Assembly (NCBI RefSeq): GCF_002078355.1 | Contig: NZ_CP015363.1 | Span: forward strand, 186,001 to 250,000 | From: Ferroplasma acidiphilum | GTDB lineage: Archaea > Thermoplasmatota > Thermoplasmata > Thermoplasmatales > Thermoplasmataceae | DNA length: 64,000 bases | Reading direction: 5' to 3' | Shown here: piece after piece, positions 52,424 through 62,369 of the stretch | Position numbering within the stretch: the first letter of the stretch is position 1 | Layout: each line of letters opens with the position of its first letter | Position numbers and translations under genes: made by a program | Notes under the pieces: model-generated | Database searches by the model: none | Told to the model about the DNA's origin: nothing | Seen by the model: the letters and a program-made list of their open reading frames with translations, nothing else

Positions 52424-53734
52424 TCAAATTTTCTTGACAATTAAGGTAAGCCCCTTTCTTTCTATTATAACAACTTTTTCGCTTCTGTTGACATCAACTC
52501 CTATATTGATGGCTTCCCATTGGACTCCATCAATCATTACAAATCCTTTCCCATTGCGTTTCATGGGTGTTACAACATCCGCGCTGTGCCCTATTAAGGA
52601 TTCGGCACCTGTGTATATTTCTCTCCTCTGTGATTTTAATATCTTGCTAATATAAATGATCAGAAGTATTCCTATAAGAATTATTGCAATGGAGAACATG
52701 TAAAAACTTTCTCCAAACGGTGCAGGCGAATATCCGGGGCTTGAGGTTCCATATGAGGACGCAAGAAAATAGATTCCCGCAATGCCGGTGATTAATCCCG
52801 ATAAAAGGGCTATTCCATGGTTAGTTTTAAATTCCAGAAATATTAAAATTCCTGCGAGGAGAAGTAAAATCAGGCCGAATACTGAAGCATTTATTATATC
52901 CGCTCCAAGCAAACCAAGCCCTATCATCACCACCCCTATTACAGACAGAACTATTGTTCCATGATAAAGATCAAGAAATACTGCCACAATTCCTATAAGT
53001 ATAAAGATTCCGGCGATCAGCGGATTGGCTATAAAGCCCAGAAAATTATCATAGACACTCTGATGAACATATTCTTTTCCATATGCGCTCAGGTTCAACC
53101 CTACCAGCATCGCATTCATCGAAGCAAAATTTCCATCTGATAATTTTATGTTTGATGCCTGGGTAGAAGAATACTCGGAATCATTTAACACCATACTGCT
53201 GGCAGCAGTCCCATTTCTATTATGTGCCAGTGCCATTGATTCCATAACATGCCCCATCTGGATAATATCATTCTGTTCCTGGGTGGATGTACCGCCGACA
53301 AGGTCAGGTTGCGAGAGCCCTATCATGGTTCCTGGTGCCATGTAAAGCCCGGTTGCATCCATTGTTACATAGGTTGCTGTATATGTGGCAGATCCACCAG
53401 GCAGGACATATGCGTATACAGTAATTCCTTTATTCTCTGTTGAATTTATGTATTTATCAATATCCAGTGCCTGCTGAAGCATCCCTCCACCGGCATCAAC
53501 GCTTATAATTACAGCTTTCACACTTGAATTATCTATGTTTGCAAGTTCTGACCTGAACATATTTGTTGTACCTGCACTCACTGTTCCAGTCAGGTTTATA
53601 AAAAGTACTACCTTGCCATTGCCAGCCTTATATGAATTTTCTGCAGGCCCTGTGGCATGACCGGCTGATGAAGCAACCATTAGAAGGAAAATAAAAATTA
53701 TAAGGACTATTATTAGCCCCTTTGGCTTTGTCAT
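52424..53734 (-). CDS. NfeD/ClpP-class membrane protein with lost catalytic dyad
   Basis: The 436 residues combine a signal anchor (about 8-28), a ClpP/SppA-like domain (about 40-210), four membrane helices (about 232-365) and an NfeD OB-fold (about 375-436, ESLIGHSADVVTPMKRNGKGFVMIDGVQW). Homologous archaeal 1510-type proteases have Ser97 in ASAASAG and Lys138 in FITKD. Here the aligned segments read GGSATYTATY, with Tyr118 at the Ser position, and MVLND with Asn184 at the Lys position. It probably is not a working protease, but may keep a scaffold role with stomatin-like partners, none of which is adjacent. Confidence 0.8.
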   Translation of the reverse strand: MTKPKGLIIVLIIFIFLLMVASSAGHATGPAENSYKAGNGKVVLFINLTGTVSAGTTNMFRSELANIDNSSVKAVIISVDAGGGMLQQALDIDKYINSTENKGITVYAYVLPGGSATYTATYVTMDATGLYMAPGTMIGLSQPDLVGGTSTQEQNDIIQMGHVMESMALAHNRNGTAASSMVLNDSEYSSTQASNIKLSDGNFASMNAMLVGLNLSAYGKEYVHQSVYDNFLGFIANPLIAGIFILIGIVAVFLDLYHGTIVLSVIGVVMIGLGLLGADIINASVFGLILLLLAGILIFLEFKTNHGIALLSGLITGIAGIYFLASSYGTSSPGYSPAPFGESFYMFSIAIILIGILLIIYISKILKSQRREIYTGAESLIGHSADVVTPMKRNGKGFVMIDGVQWEAINIGVDVNRSEKVVIIERKGLTLIVKKI

Positions 53735-53804
53735 TAAATGTATAATAGATTTAAACTATTATATTTTACTTTCAATAGAATAATTATAAAAATAAAGCGG
53801 CAGT

Positions 53805-54950
53805 TTAAATTTTTTCAAGGGCATTTTCAAAATCCTGCAACAGATCTTCTGAATCTTCTATTCCAACTGAAAGCCTCACAAGGTTGTCCGTGATTCCTGA
53901 TGCTTTCCTTTCTTCAGGCGATAGTGCTTTATGTGTCCCTTCAACAGGAATGGATATCAGGCTTTCTACGCCCCCGAGGCTTACTGCATATTTCGGAATA
54001 TTAAGGTTTTTTATCAATTTATGTGAATTTTCTATTCCGCCCTTTACCTTAAATGACACCATACCACCATAACCTTTCAGGTTTTTCTCTGCAACATCAA
54101 AATATTCACTATTTTTGAGCCCCGGGTAATAAACCTCCTCTATTCTACTAGATTCGTTTAATACTTTTGCAAGCTCCATTGCATTTTTATTATGCCTTTC
54201 CATCCTTAATCCCAGGGTTTTCAATCCCCTGTATGCAAGAAAAGCCTGAAATGCATCAGGCGTCCCCCCAAAAGTTTTTCTGTAAAAATCAAGGTTATCA
54301 TAGTTATCATTGAAGCCCGCAAGCCCTATCAAAAGGTCCGAATGCCCTGATATGTACTTTGTCCCGCTATGCAACGCCATATCTGCCCCAAGTGAAACCG
54401 GATTCTGGTTGTATGGGGTGGCAAAGGTTGCATCCACCATGAGTTTTATTCCTTCCTCCTTACAGATTCTGGAGAGGTTTACAATATCAGGTACTTCCAG
54501 CAGCGGATTCGTAATTGATTCCAGATAAAGCAGTTTATAATTTTTATTTTTAAAATTCAGTCTATTCAGGTCATTGACAGATGTAAAATCAACATTGATT
54601 TTATACTGAGGCAAAACTTTTGAGAAAAAACCAAATGTTTGTCCGTAGAGTTCATTGAGTGCAAGTACAGAGTCGCCACTCTTCAGGTATGGCATGATGC
54701 TTGAGGTTATAGCTGCCATGCCCGTTGAAAAGGCAAAAGCATGTTCTGTTTTCTCAAGGTCTGCATACTTTTTTTCAAAGGATTCAACTGTAGGGTTGCC
54801 CCATCTTGAATAGATATATTTGCCGGCTACGCCACTCTCAGGGAACTCGAAGGTTGAATTTTCAAAAATAGGCGTTACAACGTTTCCAACACCTTCTATT
54901 TCCATGTCCCCGGAATGGACACATCTAGAATTAAAGCCATTGCTATTCAT
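53805..54950 (-). CDS. Cystathionine gamma-synthase/lyase family PLP enzyme
   Basis: The 381-residue PLP enzyme of Cys/Met metabolism. FNSRCVHSGD opens the protein, YIYSRWGNPTVESFEKKYADLE and AFSTGMAAITSSIMPYLKSGDSVL form the cofactor region, VDATFATPYNQNP has the pyridine-binding Asp, and HSGTKYISGHSD contains the Schiff-base Lys. VSLGGVESLISIP closes the family pattern. The reaction may be gamma-synthase, gamma-lyase or O-acyl homoserine sulfhydrylation; the neighbouring MetE pair supports a methionine role. Confidence 0.92.
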   Translation of the reverse strand: MNSNGFNSRCVHSGDMEIEGVGNVVTPIFENSTFEFPESGVAGKYIYSRWGNPTVESFEKKYADLEKTEHAFAFSTGMAAITSSIMPYLKSGDSVLALNELYGQTFGFFSKVLPQYKINVDFTSVNDLNRLNFKNKNYKLLYLESITNPLLEVPDIVNLSRICKEEGIKLMVDATFATPYNQNPVSLGADMALHSGTKYISGHSDLLIGLAGFNDNYDNLDFYRKTFGGTPDAFQAFLAYRGLKTLGLRMERHNKNAMELAKVLNESSRIEEVYYPGLKNSEYFDVAEKNLKGYGGMVSFKVKGGIENSHKLIKNLNIPKYAVSLGGVESLISIPVEGTHKALSPEERKASGITDNLVRLSVGIEDSEDLLQDFENALEKI

Positions 54951-55066
54951 AAATATACGTATAATTAATTAAATATTAATCTTTGTAATATCCTGAATAT
55001 AATAACAGGACATGTTAAAATTCCAAAAAGTTAAAAAATTTAATAATAGATGAATATACCATAAAG

Positions 55067-56350
55067 ATGAGAACTTATATAGCCGATATAAAAACACTTG
55101 ATGATGGATCGGATGTAACGATAAAAGGCTGGGTACAGGAAACAAGAAAAATTAAAAACCTCATGTTTATAATTATGAGGGACAATACCGGGAGCATTCA
55201 GGTAACAGCAAAAAAGGATAGTATGAAGAATTATGACCAGCTCTATGACATAACAAGAGAATCCGTAATTTCTGTGTATGGAACTTTGAATAAAAAAAGT
55301 ATCAGCAAATCAGGTATGGAAATCCAGGGAATTGAAATAGAGATACTTTCTATAGCCGACACACCGCTTCCACTTGGTGTTATTGACCGTGTTTCCGCTG
55401 ATTTTGATACGCGCCTTAACAATAGATTTCTTGATTTAAGAAAGCCGGAACATCTCCTGATATTCCAGTTCGAAAGCCAGCTCCTGTTTGGAATAAGGGA
55501 GTTTATGAATAAAGAAAATTTTATCGAGGTACATACACCAAAGATAGTTGCAGCTGCAACTGAAGGTGGAGCGGACCTCTTCAGGGTCGAGTACTTCGAG
55601 AAAAATGCTTTTCTTAACCAGTCCCCGCAACTTTATAAGGAAATACTTATAGCTTCCGGCTTTGATAAGGTATTCGAAGTAGGGCCGGCATTCAGGGCAG
55701 AAAAGGAAAATACAGTAAGGCATCTGAACGAATTCACATCAATAGATATGGAAGCCGCATTTATCGATGACAAAAAGGCAATGGAATACCTTGAAAATGC
55801 AATTTCCTATGCAGTGAATAGAAACATTGACCTGATGCATACAAAGCTTGAGGAATATGGCTACCATCTGGAGAAAATCGAAACGCCTTTCCCGAGGATA
55901 AGCTATGAAGATGGCATTAAATACCTGAATGATCACGGGTTAAAACTGAATTTCGGTGATGACTTTTCGCCCGAAGCTAATAAAATACTTGCGGAGAAGT
56001 TCAACGGGTTTTACTTTATTACTGGCTGGCCCTCCGATATGAGGCCTTTCTATACACATCCGGATACAAATCCGGCTTTGACAAAATCATTTGACCTGCA
56101 GTTAAATGATATAGAGGTAACGTCCGGAGCCCAGAGGATCCATAATTACAAAATGCTTGAAGATAACTTCATGAAAAAGGGATTAAACAAAAATGATTTC
56201 GAATTTTACGAAAAAGCATTCAAATTTGGGATGCCACCACATGCCGGATGGGGACTCGGCCTTGAACGGCTGGTGATGAATCTCCTCCATTTAAACAACG
56301 TTAGGGAATCTACATTATTTCCTAGGGACAGAACCCGCCTTTCTCCCTGA
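55067..56350 (+). CDS. aspS: Aspartyl-tRNA synthetase (archaeal type)
   Basis: The 427-residue class IIb synthetase lacks the bacterial GAD insertion. The N-terminal OB fold (about 1-105) includes VTIKGWVQETRKIKNLMFIIMRDNTGSIQVT. Motif 2 is GPAFRAEKENTVRHLNEF, and motif 3 GMPPHAGWGLGLERLVM. The SPQLYKEILI block binds aspartate. Whether it is discriminating or also charges tRNA-Asn cannot be told; no AsnRS or GatCAB is in this window. A TATA-like TTTAATAATAG lies about 18-28 bases before its ATG. Confidence 0.95.
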   Translation: MRTYIADIKTLDDGSDVTIKGWVQETRKIKNLMFIIMRDNTGSIQVTAKKDSMKNYDQLYDITRESVISVYGTLNKKSISKSGMEIQGIEIEILSIADTPLPLGVIDRVSADFDTRLNNRFLDLRKPEHLLIFQFESQLLFGIREFMNKENFIEVHTPKIVAAATEGGADLFRVEYFEKNAFLNQSPQLYKEILIASGFDKVFEVGPAFRAEKENTVRHLNEFTSIDMEAAFIDDKKAMEYLENAISYAVNRNIDLMHTKLEEYGYHLEKIETPFPRISYEDGIKYLNDHGLKLNFGDDFSPEANKILAEKFNGFYFITGWPSDMRPFYTHPDTNPALTKSFDLQLNDIEVTSGAQRIHNYKMLEDNFMKKGLNKNDFEFYEKAFKFGMPPHAGWGLGLERLVMNLLHLNNVRESTLFPRDRTRLSP

Positions 56351-56446
56351 ATTATTTTTTTCCTCTCTCCATATATCTTTTTCTAAATCTTCATAGCTGG
56401 CTACTTCATCTAATTCGTCCTTTCCTTTCTTTCTATATAATGACAT
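56315..56446 (-). CDS. Possible 43-residue hydrophilic small protein
   Basis: An ATG frame of 44 codons (MSLYRKKGKDELDEVASYED, then LEKDIWREEKNNSGRKAG and end) overlaps the 3' end of aspS by 36 bases in antisense. It is highly charged, with a plausible helix, and its codon use looks like real coding. No TATA element is obvious. There is no known family. It may be real or chance. Confidence 0.3.
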   Translation of the reverse strand: MSLYRKKGKDELDEVASYEDLEKDIWREEKNNSGRKAGSVPRK

Positions 56447-56718
56447 TAGGAAGACCAATCAATGTATTGTAATAATAGTATATAAATTTTTGGTAATAGA
56501 ACCACGGCATATGCAGTTCACCATTACCAGGGCTAATGGATACTGGTTTTACATTTTTTGCTTTTATCTACTAATTTTATGAAACAGTTTCATATGAAAT
56601 ATTATTTACTTTACAAAAAAATAAAAATAAGTTCTGGTGCTTTTACTGGTTTAGTATTGGTATAAAAATTAATTTAAAAAACAAAAAATATCATATCCAG
56701 AGAACCATAAAAAATTGC
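56351..56718. other. Spacer between aspS and a small conserved-looking gene
   Basis: About 370 bp. Apart from the possible small ORF on the minus strand, I see nothing: no tRNA, no long hairpin, AT-rich throughout. Confidence 0.45.
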
Positions 56719-57000
56719 CTATTTTTGTAATGCACCTCGCTGCCTGTTTAATATAACTATAGTTGGAGTTATCCTGTATTTTGATTTTGATATTCTTTCT
56801 ATTGATATTATTGCGGATTTTTTGTCTGTGTTTGCAAAGAATTTGTTGATTTCCTTTGATAGGCTTCTGTTGATAATTAACTCGACATATATTGGGTTTC
56901 CCAGGCTATAATATGTAGCTATTACCGAACCCTCCTTTACGTTCTCTATGTCAGACCTTTCTATTTCGAAATCACATTTTTCTCCTATTTCTATTTTCAA
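56719..57000 (-). CDS. Small protein of unknown function, 93 residues
   Basis: An ATG frame encodes MKIEIGEKCDFEIERSDIEN, a strand-rich region (GSVIATYYSLGNPIYVELII), a helix (LSKEINKFFANTDKKSA), then two strands (IISIERISKSKYRITPTIVIL). The mixed alpha/beta pattern looks like a folded domain rather than noise. No motif known to me. It stands alone, with 234 bp to fibrillarin on the right. Confidence 0.5.
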   Translation of the reverse strand: MKIEIGEKCDFEIERSDIENVKEGSVIATYYSLGNPIYVELIINRSLSKEINKFFANTDKKSAIISIERISKSKYRITPTIVILNRQRGALQK

Positions 57001-57234
57001 GTCTCTTACCTTAATATTACATAAAAAAGAGAACTATATAACCTTTTCTAATATACTTTCATGTCAAATTAAATATATATGTAAACACAAAAAATTATTT
57101 ATTTCAAAAATGAAAATAAAAACGAATTTATGTAATAATTCTCCTGTATAATTCTCATTCAGGTATGAAATTTGGATTATAAATTAATTATTTAACTTCA
57201 GTTATTATAATTATTTGAAAGTGTATGCATGACA

Positions 57235-57897
57235 TTATCTCTCTAAATATACAAAGTAATTGCCAATATCATATGGTTTAAGGTCTATTATTTCTTTAAC
57301 CTTAAAATCCTTTATTTCCCTTATTGCAGAATTAACAATGCTCTTTTCCGGCCTGTTAGAGGATATAGCCCTTGCCTTTATTATTAACATGGCTTTTTCA
57401 GCGTTTTTAAATTTCTTTGAATTTTCATTGAATATTTGAATCTGGTTCCTCTGTGCAATATCCTGGTATATAACGTCGGGCCCGTCAATTAAAAATTCAT
57501 ACTTTTCCGGCAGGTTCGCATCTTCCAGGATAGGGTATATATTGTTTCTTTTTTCTGCCAGAGTGTATAATTTAACAAATGAATCGTAAGAAAACTCAAC
57601 AGCAAATACCATTCCTCTGAAACAAATATCCGATACATGGCTTACGGTTGTACCGGTTGACGCACCGAGATAGAGTACGGATGAGTCTTCCTTTAATGGC
57701 ATGGACTTAAACCCTTTAAGCAATGCTGCACCTAGTTTGCTCCTTCTTGGATTCCATTCCCTTAAATAAAAACCGCCGGATTTTTTAATTTTTTCTCCAT
57801 AAATTGACTGGTTAAAACCGCTTACAGTGAATATTTTACCTCTGTCATTAACTATTCGCCTGTTATTTATCTGTAATGGCTGGGCATGCTTTTTCAT
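57235..57897 (-). CDS. flpA: Fibrillarin-like rRNA/tRNA 2'-O-methyltransferase
   Basis: The 220-residue archaeal fibrillarin is the catalytic subunit of C/D-box sRNPs, working with Nop5 and L7Ae to methylate ribose 2'-OH at guided sites. YREWNPRRSKLGAALLKG-type sequence (LREWNPRRSKLGAALLKG) and VLYLGASTGTTVSHVSDI form the SAM-binding site. VFAVEFSYDSFVKL, DVIYQDIAQRNQ and LIIKARAISS are the other conserved blocks, holding the family K-D-K-type residues. nop5 is not adjacent here, unlike in many archaea. Confidence 0.93.
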   Translation of the reverse strand: MKKHAQPLQINNRRIVNDRGKIFTVSGFNQSIYGEKIKKSGGFYLREWNPRRSKLGAALLKGFKSMPLKEDSSVLYLGASTGTTVSHVSDICFRGMVFAVEFSYDSFVKLYTLAEKRNNIYPILEDANLPEKYEFLIDGPDVIYQDIAQRNQIQIFNENSKKFKNAEKAMLIIKARAISSNRPEKSIVNSAIREIKDFKVKEIIDLKPYDIGNYFVYLER

Positions 57898-58149
57898 ATG
57901 TCTTTATACCTATTGAAAATAAATAATTTCCCTAATTTTTGAATGCAGAAGTTCTATCAATAATTGAAATTTTTCTTACTGTATCTACCTTCCACCTGCA
58001 AACTATTCAAATCAACAATAATAACAGAAGTAGATAAGGTTGAACTTCCATTGTTCCCCATGAAATTTTAACAATTAATATGTATCAGATCCTATTCGTT
58101 ATTATCCCTGAAATGGGAAAAACTATATTTTAGTAGGGCATATATATCT

Positions 58150-58602
58150 ATGAACTGTGAAATGTGTGGGGTATCCAGTGATAAATTAATTAAGGTAAAG
58201 ATATCAGGTGCCATATTGAATGTATGCCCGCAATGTGCGAAGTTTGGAGAACCTGTTGAAGAAAAGAAATTGAACAAAATAAGTGAAAACGTTACAATAA
58301 AATTCCCTGAAAAGAAGATAAATGTGGTTACATACAAGAAACCATTCAAAAAGCCTGTAACAACAAAAAAACCGGTACACAGGGAAAATGTGGAGGAACT
58401 GGATGTTGTTGAAGATTATGCTGATCTGATAAAGGCCAAAAGGGAAGAAATGAACATGACCCAGGATGAACTTGCAAAGAAGATATTCGAGCGGAAGAAT
58501 GTATTATCCAATATAGAAAGAGGGGAATTATTACCAGATATAGCAACCGCAAGGAAACTTGAGAAAGTTCTCAATATTAAACTCCTTGAAAAAAATGAAT
58601 AA
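58150..58602 (+). CDS. Multiprotein bridging factor 1 (MBF1)
   Basis: A 150-residue archaeal MBF1. The zinc ribbon MNCEMCGVSS...CPQCAKFG occupies residues 1-37. After a basic linker, an Xre/Cro helix-turn-helix follows (about 95-150): DYADLIKAKREEMNMTQDELAKKIFERKNVLSNIERGELLPDIATARKLEKVL. In eukaryotes it bridges activators and TBP; in archaea it is linked to translation and stress. A TATA-like CATATATATC ends right at the ATG, suggesting a start signal rather than promoter. Confidence 0.92.
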   Translation: MNCEMCGVSSDKLIKVKISGAILNVCPQCAKFGEPVEEKKLNKISENVTIKFPEKKINVVTYKKPFKKPVTTKKPVHRENVEELDVVEDYADLIKAKREEMNMTQDELAKKIFERKNVLSNIERGELLPDIATARKLEKVLNIKLLEKNE

Positions 58603-58733
58603 TATGTGAATGGTTAAATATCCGGCGTTAAGACAGAAATTTAACAATTATTTAATTTTAACTCGCATTATATTGCATTGGACCAGTAGTGCCACGTTTA
58701 TAACCTTAATATACATTGAAATAATTATCTCTG

Positions 58734-59252
58734 ATGTATTTAGATTTAGTTATTTCACAGTCAGAACATAACATACTATTTTTGATTCTTCTCTCCATAC
58801 ACGTTCTTTCAGCTATAACATTTGTAGGAGGATCCATATTTATATGGTTGATACTGTGGCCTGCATCATACAAAATGAACGATGATAAGTTGAGGACCCG
58901 GCTTCTGGGTTTTGTGGGGCACAGATTTGCATTCTGGACTAATTTAACCCTGGGCCTGCTTATCCTGACAGGGTTATTGATGACCTACCGGTATGTGCTA
59001 AATCCTTCTCTATACTTTCAAAGCACTGGCGGTGAATTGCTTTTCTCTGCAGAAATATTGATAATAGCCATGGTTATTATTATGTACGGAAATAATATTT
59101 ACCACGGGAAACTCATCGTCCGGTTAAACGAGCAGGGTAAACTGGAAGAGGTTAAGAAAATAAGAAAAGTGACACATATATATTCTATGATAACCATGGT
59201 ATTATTAATCATCATAGTTTTATTGATGGTATCTATAACTGTTTACCACTGA
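58734..59252 (+). CDS. CopD-like four-helix membrane protein
   Basis: The 172-residue protein has four hydrophobic segments (about 17-40, 68-88, 104-122, 147-168). Histidines lie at the helix ends: LLSIHVLSAITFVGGSIF, FVGHRFAFWTNLTLGLLILTG and VTHIYSMIT. This is the arrangement of the CopD/DUF2269-like membrane proteins, some of which bind heme or copper. Function is uncertain. It is a single gene between mbf1 and rpsG. Confidence 0.65.
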   Translation: MYLDLVISQSEHNILFLILLSIHVLSAITFVGGSIFIWLILWPASYKMNDDKLRTRLLGFVGHRFAFWTNLTLGLLILTGLLMTYRYVLNPSLYFQSTGGELLFSAEILIIAMVIIMYGNNIYHGKLIVRLNEQGKLEEVKKIRKVTHIYSMITMVLLIIIVLLMVSITVYH

Positions 59253-59341
59253 TATTACAATTTAACTTCTAAATATCTACTTTGCAGTATGTCTAAAATT
59301 TTTTTATATCTGAATAAATAAAAAAACAAAAATTTGAAAGA

Positions 59342-59905
59342 TTACCTTGCAGAAGCTGCAACTCTTTCAATTTCTTCCTTTTTGCTTATTGCAAATGAGT
59401 TTGCGTCATTTCTGGCAGCAAGTAGAATCTCATTGGCAAGACAATCCTGGATATGGATTTTATGTTTGAATGATGCCTTCGTAGCTCCCCTGGCTATATT
59501 CCTGAGAGCCTCATCAAGCCTTCTGGATGGAGAAACATCAACTGATTTTGGTACGGCAATTCCACCATACTTTAACCTTGTTACTTCTTCCCTGGGTGCG
59601 GAATTCTCTATTGCAGATACAAGTATCTGAACTGGGTTCTGCTTGGTTTTTGTAGCTATGATATCAAATGCCTGGCTCATTACTTTATATGCTGAATACT
59701 TTTTTCCTGTCCACTTCTCGGTTCTCATCAGGTTATTAAGCAGCCTTTCAATTGTATTGACATTTCTTTTTCCTGACAGATAATTGGAAAACCTTCCGCC
59801 AGTATCTAAATTAAGATATGATGTTAAATTTATATACGTTGCAAGCCCCTGATCCTTTATCTGTATGCCCGAAACGTCATATTTATTCATTATTAATTGT
59901 TCCAT
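59342..59905 (-). CDS. rpsG: 30S ribosomal protein S7
   Basis: The 187-residue archaeal S7 binds the 16S 3' major domain and the E site. The core motifs are [72 protein letters not shown] and [10 protein letters not shown]-type [32 protein letters not shown]. Four bp after rpsL on the same strand. The operon ends here. Confidence 0.96.
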   Translation of the reverse strand: MEQLIMNKYDVSGIQIKDQGLATYINLTSYLNLDTGGRFSNYLSGKRNVNTIERLLNNLMRTEKWTGKKYSAYKVMSQAFDIIATKTKQNPVQILVSAIENSAPREEVTRLKYGGIAVPKSVDVSPSRRLDEALRNIARGATKASFKHKIHIQDCLANEILLAARNDANSFAISKKEEIERVAASAR

Positions 59906-59909
59906 GAAA

Positions 59910-60338
59910 TCACCTTACTGTTTTCTCCTTTCTTCCACGCACAAGCTCGTTAAGTGATATGCCATTAACTTTAATGACTTTGAACCTTACTCCGGGTATA
60001 TCTCCTTTACTTCTGCCCATTCTTCCGCCTATGCCTTCCACCATAACTTCGTCATGTTCATCTATATAGTTAATTGCTCCATCTCCGGGGGCAAAGGCGG
60101 ATAACTGCCTTCCATTTTTTATTAACTGTATTTTGACACATTTTCTAATTCCGGAGTTGGGCTGCTTAGCCTCTATTCCTACCTTCTCTATAACTATGCC
60201 CTTGGCCTGTGGGGACCCTTCAAGGGGATCGCTTTTCCTTCTAAGATCAAGCATTCTCCTCTTATAATCACGATCCGACCACGCATAATGTTTCCTTGCT
60301 TTCATCAATTTTTTTCCTGCATTCATACCATTGGGCAC
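59910..60338 (-). CDS. rpsL: 30S ribosomal protein S12
   Basis: The 142-residue archaeal/eukaryotic S12 (S23e) sits at the decoding centre. [21 protein letters not shown] opens the archaeal type, [41 protein letters not shown] is the decoding loop region, and [31 protein letters not shown] closes it. Four bp separate it from the GTPase gene upstream and rpsG downstream. Confidence 0.97.
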   Translation of the reverse strand: MPNGMNAGKKLMKARKHYAWSDRDYKRRMLDLRRKSDPLEGSPQAKGIVIEKVGIEAKQPNSGIRKCVKIQLIKNGRQLSAFAPGDGAINYIDEHDEVMVEGIGGRMGRSKGDIPGVRFKVIKVNGISLNELVRGRKEKTVR

Positions 60339-60342
60339 TATA

Positions 60343-61518
60343 TCACCTTGAATTTGAAATTATCTTGATAACGTCATTATTTAATAATTTATAATCTTTT
60401 CCAATTACTCTCTTGGTTCTTCCGTTCACTGCCCTTATAAAGTTCTTTCCTATATCCGTGTGTATTTTATATGCCATATCCAGTGCTGTATCGCCATCCT
60501 TCATCAGGTAAGCATCAGGAAGCACATTGCCATTTTTATCCTCCCATTTTGTTTCATCCAGAACTGGATATACTACAATATACCCCAGTGATTTTATTAT
60601 TGAAGTGAGAACATCATAAAATCGCATGATCTCTCCATTCCTGTACTTTTCCTTTATCCTGTTAAGAACGGTTTTCTGGGCTTCTCCAGATTTATCCGTA
60701 AAGGTAAAATCAATTGCATCAGAACTTATATAGCCGTTATTATATGCCTTTTCTATTAAAAGCTCGTATTCTGCTGAAATCATATACAATTTATTTTCTC
60801 TATCTTTAAGGGCCTTTATTGCGTCATCCGTTAACAGGTCTAATTTATTTCCTATGCTGAACACGGGTTTAACATATTTAAGGATGGCCTCAGAGAACCT
60901 GTTAATGTCATTATCTGTCCAGTGTATAAGCTTGTCCGGGAACGATTCCTTAGTCATTATAAAACTAACATCCTTTTCACTTAAACCGAATGTTGCTGCT
61001 TTCTGGAGAATTTTGACATCCAGGCGTTCCGGGCTATTATCTTCCTTCCTTGCAAATTTTTGCCAATCCTTAGAAATTTTTCCATTCATCCAGCTTATTA
61101 TCTCATTGTTTACAAACTTGATATCATCCAGGGGGTCATGGCCGCTCTCTGAAGGGTTTCCCTCCATATCAGTCATGCCGGACGCATCAAAAAGATTGAT
61201 TATTAAATCTGCATCACGTATATTGTCAAGAAACTCATTGCCCATGCCCTTTCCTTCACTGGCACCCTCTATTAGCCCCGGGACATCTATTATTTCTACC
61301 GGGATGTATCTTATTCCATCCAGGCATTTGCCTTCTCTTGGATTGCATTTTGCATTTATCTCATTTTCAGGGCATTTGTCCTTGACAAAGGAAATACCAA
61401 CATTAGGCTTAATGGTGGTGAATGGATAATTTGCTATATCTACATCTATTGATGTAATAGCCGAAAATAAAGTTGATTTGCCAGCATTTGGCTTCCCGAT
61501 TAATCCAATCTTTAACAT
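60343..61518 (-). CDS. YchF/OBG-type GTPase (archaeal) with TGS domain
   Basis: A 391-residue GTPase. G1 is GKPNAGKST (residues 7-15), G2 and the YPFTTI segment follow, G3 is [23 protein letters not shown], and G4 is GNKLDLL. The C-terminal TGS domain (about 315-391) has [30 protein letters not shown]. This archaeal/eukaryotic branch (Drg/Obg-YchF-like, with the insertion ECNPREGKC) associates with ribosomes. It takes the position before rpsL, with UPF0179 overlapping its start. Confidence 0.9.
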   Translation of the reverse strand: MLKIGLIGKPNAGKSTLFSAITSIDVDIANYPFTTIKPNVGISFVKDKCPENEINAKCNPREGKCLDGIRYIPVEIIDVPGLIEGASEGKGMGNEFLDNIRDADLIINLFDASGMTDMEGNPSESGHDPLDDIKFVNNEIISWMNGKISKDWQKFARKEDNSPERLDVKILQKAATFGLSEKDVSFIMTKESFPDKLIHWTDNDINRFSEAILKYVKPVFSIGNKLDLLTDDAIKALKDRENKLYMISAEYELLIEKAYNNGYISSDAIDFTFTDKSGEAQKTVLNRIKEKYRNGEIMRFYDVLTSIIKSLGYIVVYPVLDETKWEDKNGNVLPDAYLMKDGDTALDMAYKIHTDIGKNFIRAVNGRTKRVIGKDYKLLNNDVIKIISNSR

Positions 61519-61958
61519 TAAGATTCAACTTCCCGCATATCATATCCCTTCGGGCAGCTTATTTTCCCTATTATCTTTTTAACAACAATTTTCTTATTGC
61601 CTTTCAGGTTCAGAAGGTTGCATTTTTCTATATTGGGGCATGTTAAATAATCACATTTCATACTTCGCAATTCCATTGAAGAGCCTTCCATCAGACGTTT
61701 TCCGTTCTGTACATTGTATGTGTTCTCAACTTCCTCTACATCAATTGTGGAAACTTTATTTGTGTCATAAATAAAGCAGGGATTAATCTGTTCCTTTACT
61801 TCTTTAATTCTATAAGATTTTCCAGGTTCCAGGTTGAAGCAAACGTTTCTAATTTTGCACTCATCGCATTTTCCAGCTAAAGGCCCTCTGAATGTGAACA
61901 CTAAATCTTTTTTAGCCAGGTTTACACCAATTAAACTTATTTTATTCAATTTGATCAT
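61518..61958 (-). CDS. UPF0179 family protein, Cys-rich
   Basis: The 146-residue archaeal UPF0179 protein contains GKCDECKIRNVCFNLEPGKSYRI and later CDYLTCPNIEKCNLLNLKG and CPKGYDM, seven or more cysteines that could bind a metal or Fe-S cluster. The family is archaeal and uncharacterised. Its stop shares a base with the GTPase start (61518), so it leads a compact operon UPF0179-GTPase-rpsL-rpsG. Confidence 0.9.
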   Translation of the reverse strand: MIKLNKISLIGVNLAKKDLVFTFRGPLAGKCDECKIRNVCFNLEPGKSYRIKEVKEQINPCFIYDTNKVSTIDVEEVENTYNVQNGKRLMEGSSMELRSMKCDYLTCPNIEKCNLLNLKGNKKIVVKKIIGKISCPKGYDMREVES

Positions 61959-62369
61959 ATTCCATAAAATTATATGGTTTATTAAAGTTATGATATAATA
62001 CCCGGAGTTTAAATCTTTCTGTTTGAACGATAAACTTCAATAACTGTACAGGCAACTTCCGGGATTCCCGGTTTTTCTTATGCCTTATTGTTGATGTTAA
62101 ATGGTATAGGGCACATAATTATACAGAAATTGAAGTTATGTGCTGTATTACTTTACGTTTTCCCTTGATGCCAGTTTAAGTGCCGGTGAACAATAAGAAA
62201 TCTACTGTCTCATAGCAGAAAACCCCGGTTTAGAGAGATGCCACAGAACGAACAGTTTTTTTGCAGCAGCAAATCTCACCGTTATAATTTGTATGAAATC
62301 CCTATATGCATTTAATAGCTGGTTCAAAGTTGCCAGCAAATATGTGGAGCTACTACTAAAATATAAAAC
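61959..62369. other. Spacer between the rpsL operon and G1P dehydrogenase
   Basis: About 410 bp. It must hold the operon promoter near its left end. A CSFCG-like codon string on the minus strand near 62245-62260 is too short to call. I see nothing else. Confidence 0.4.

Noticed and set aside
62245-62300. CSFCG string suggesting a zinc ribbon remnant
   Set aside because: Only about 19 codons and no further TnpB-like or ribosomal similarity.
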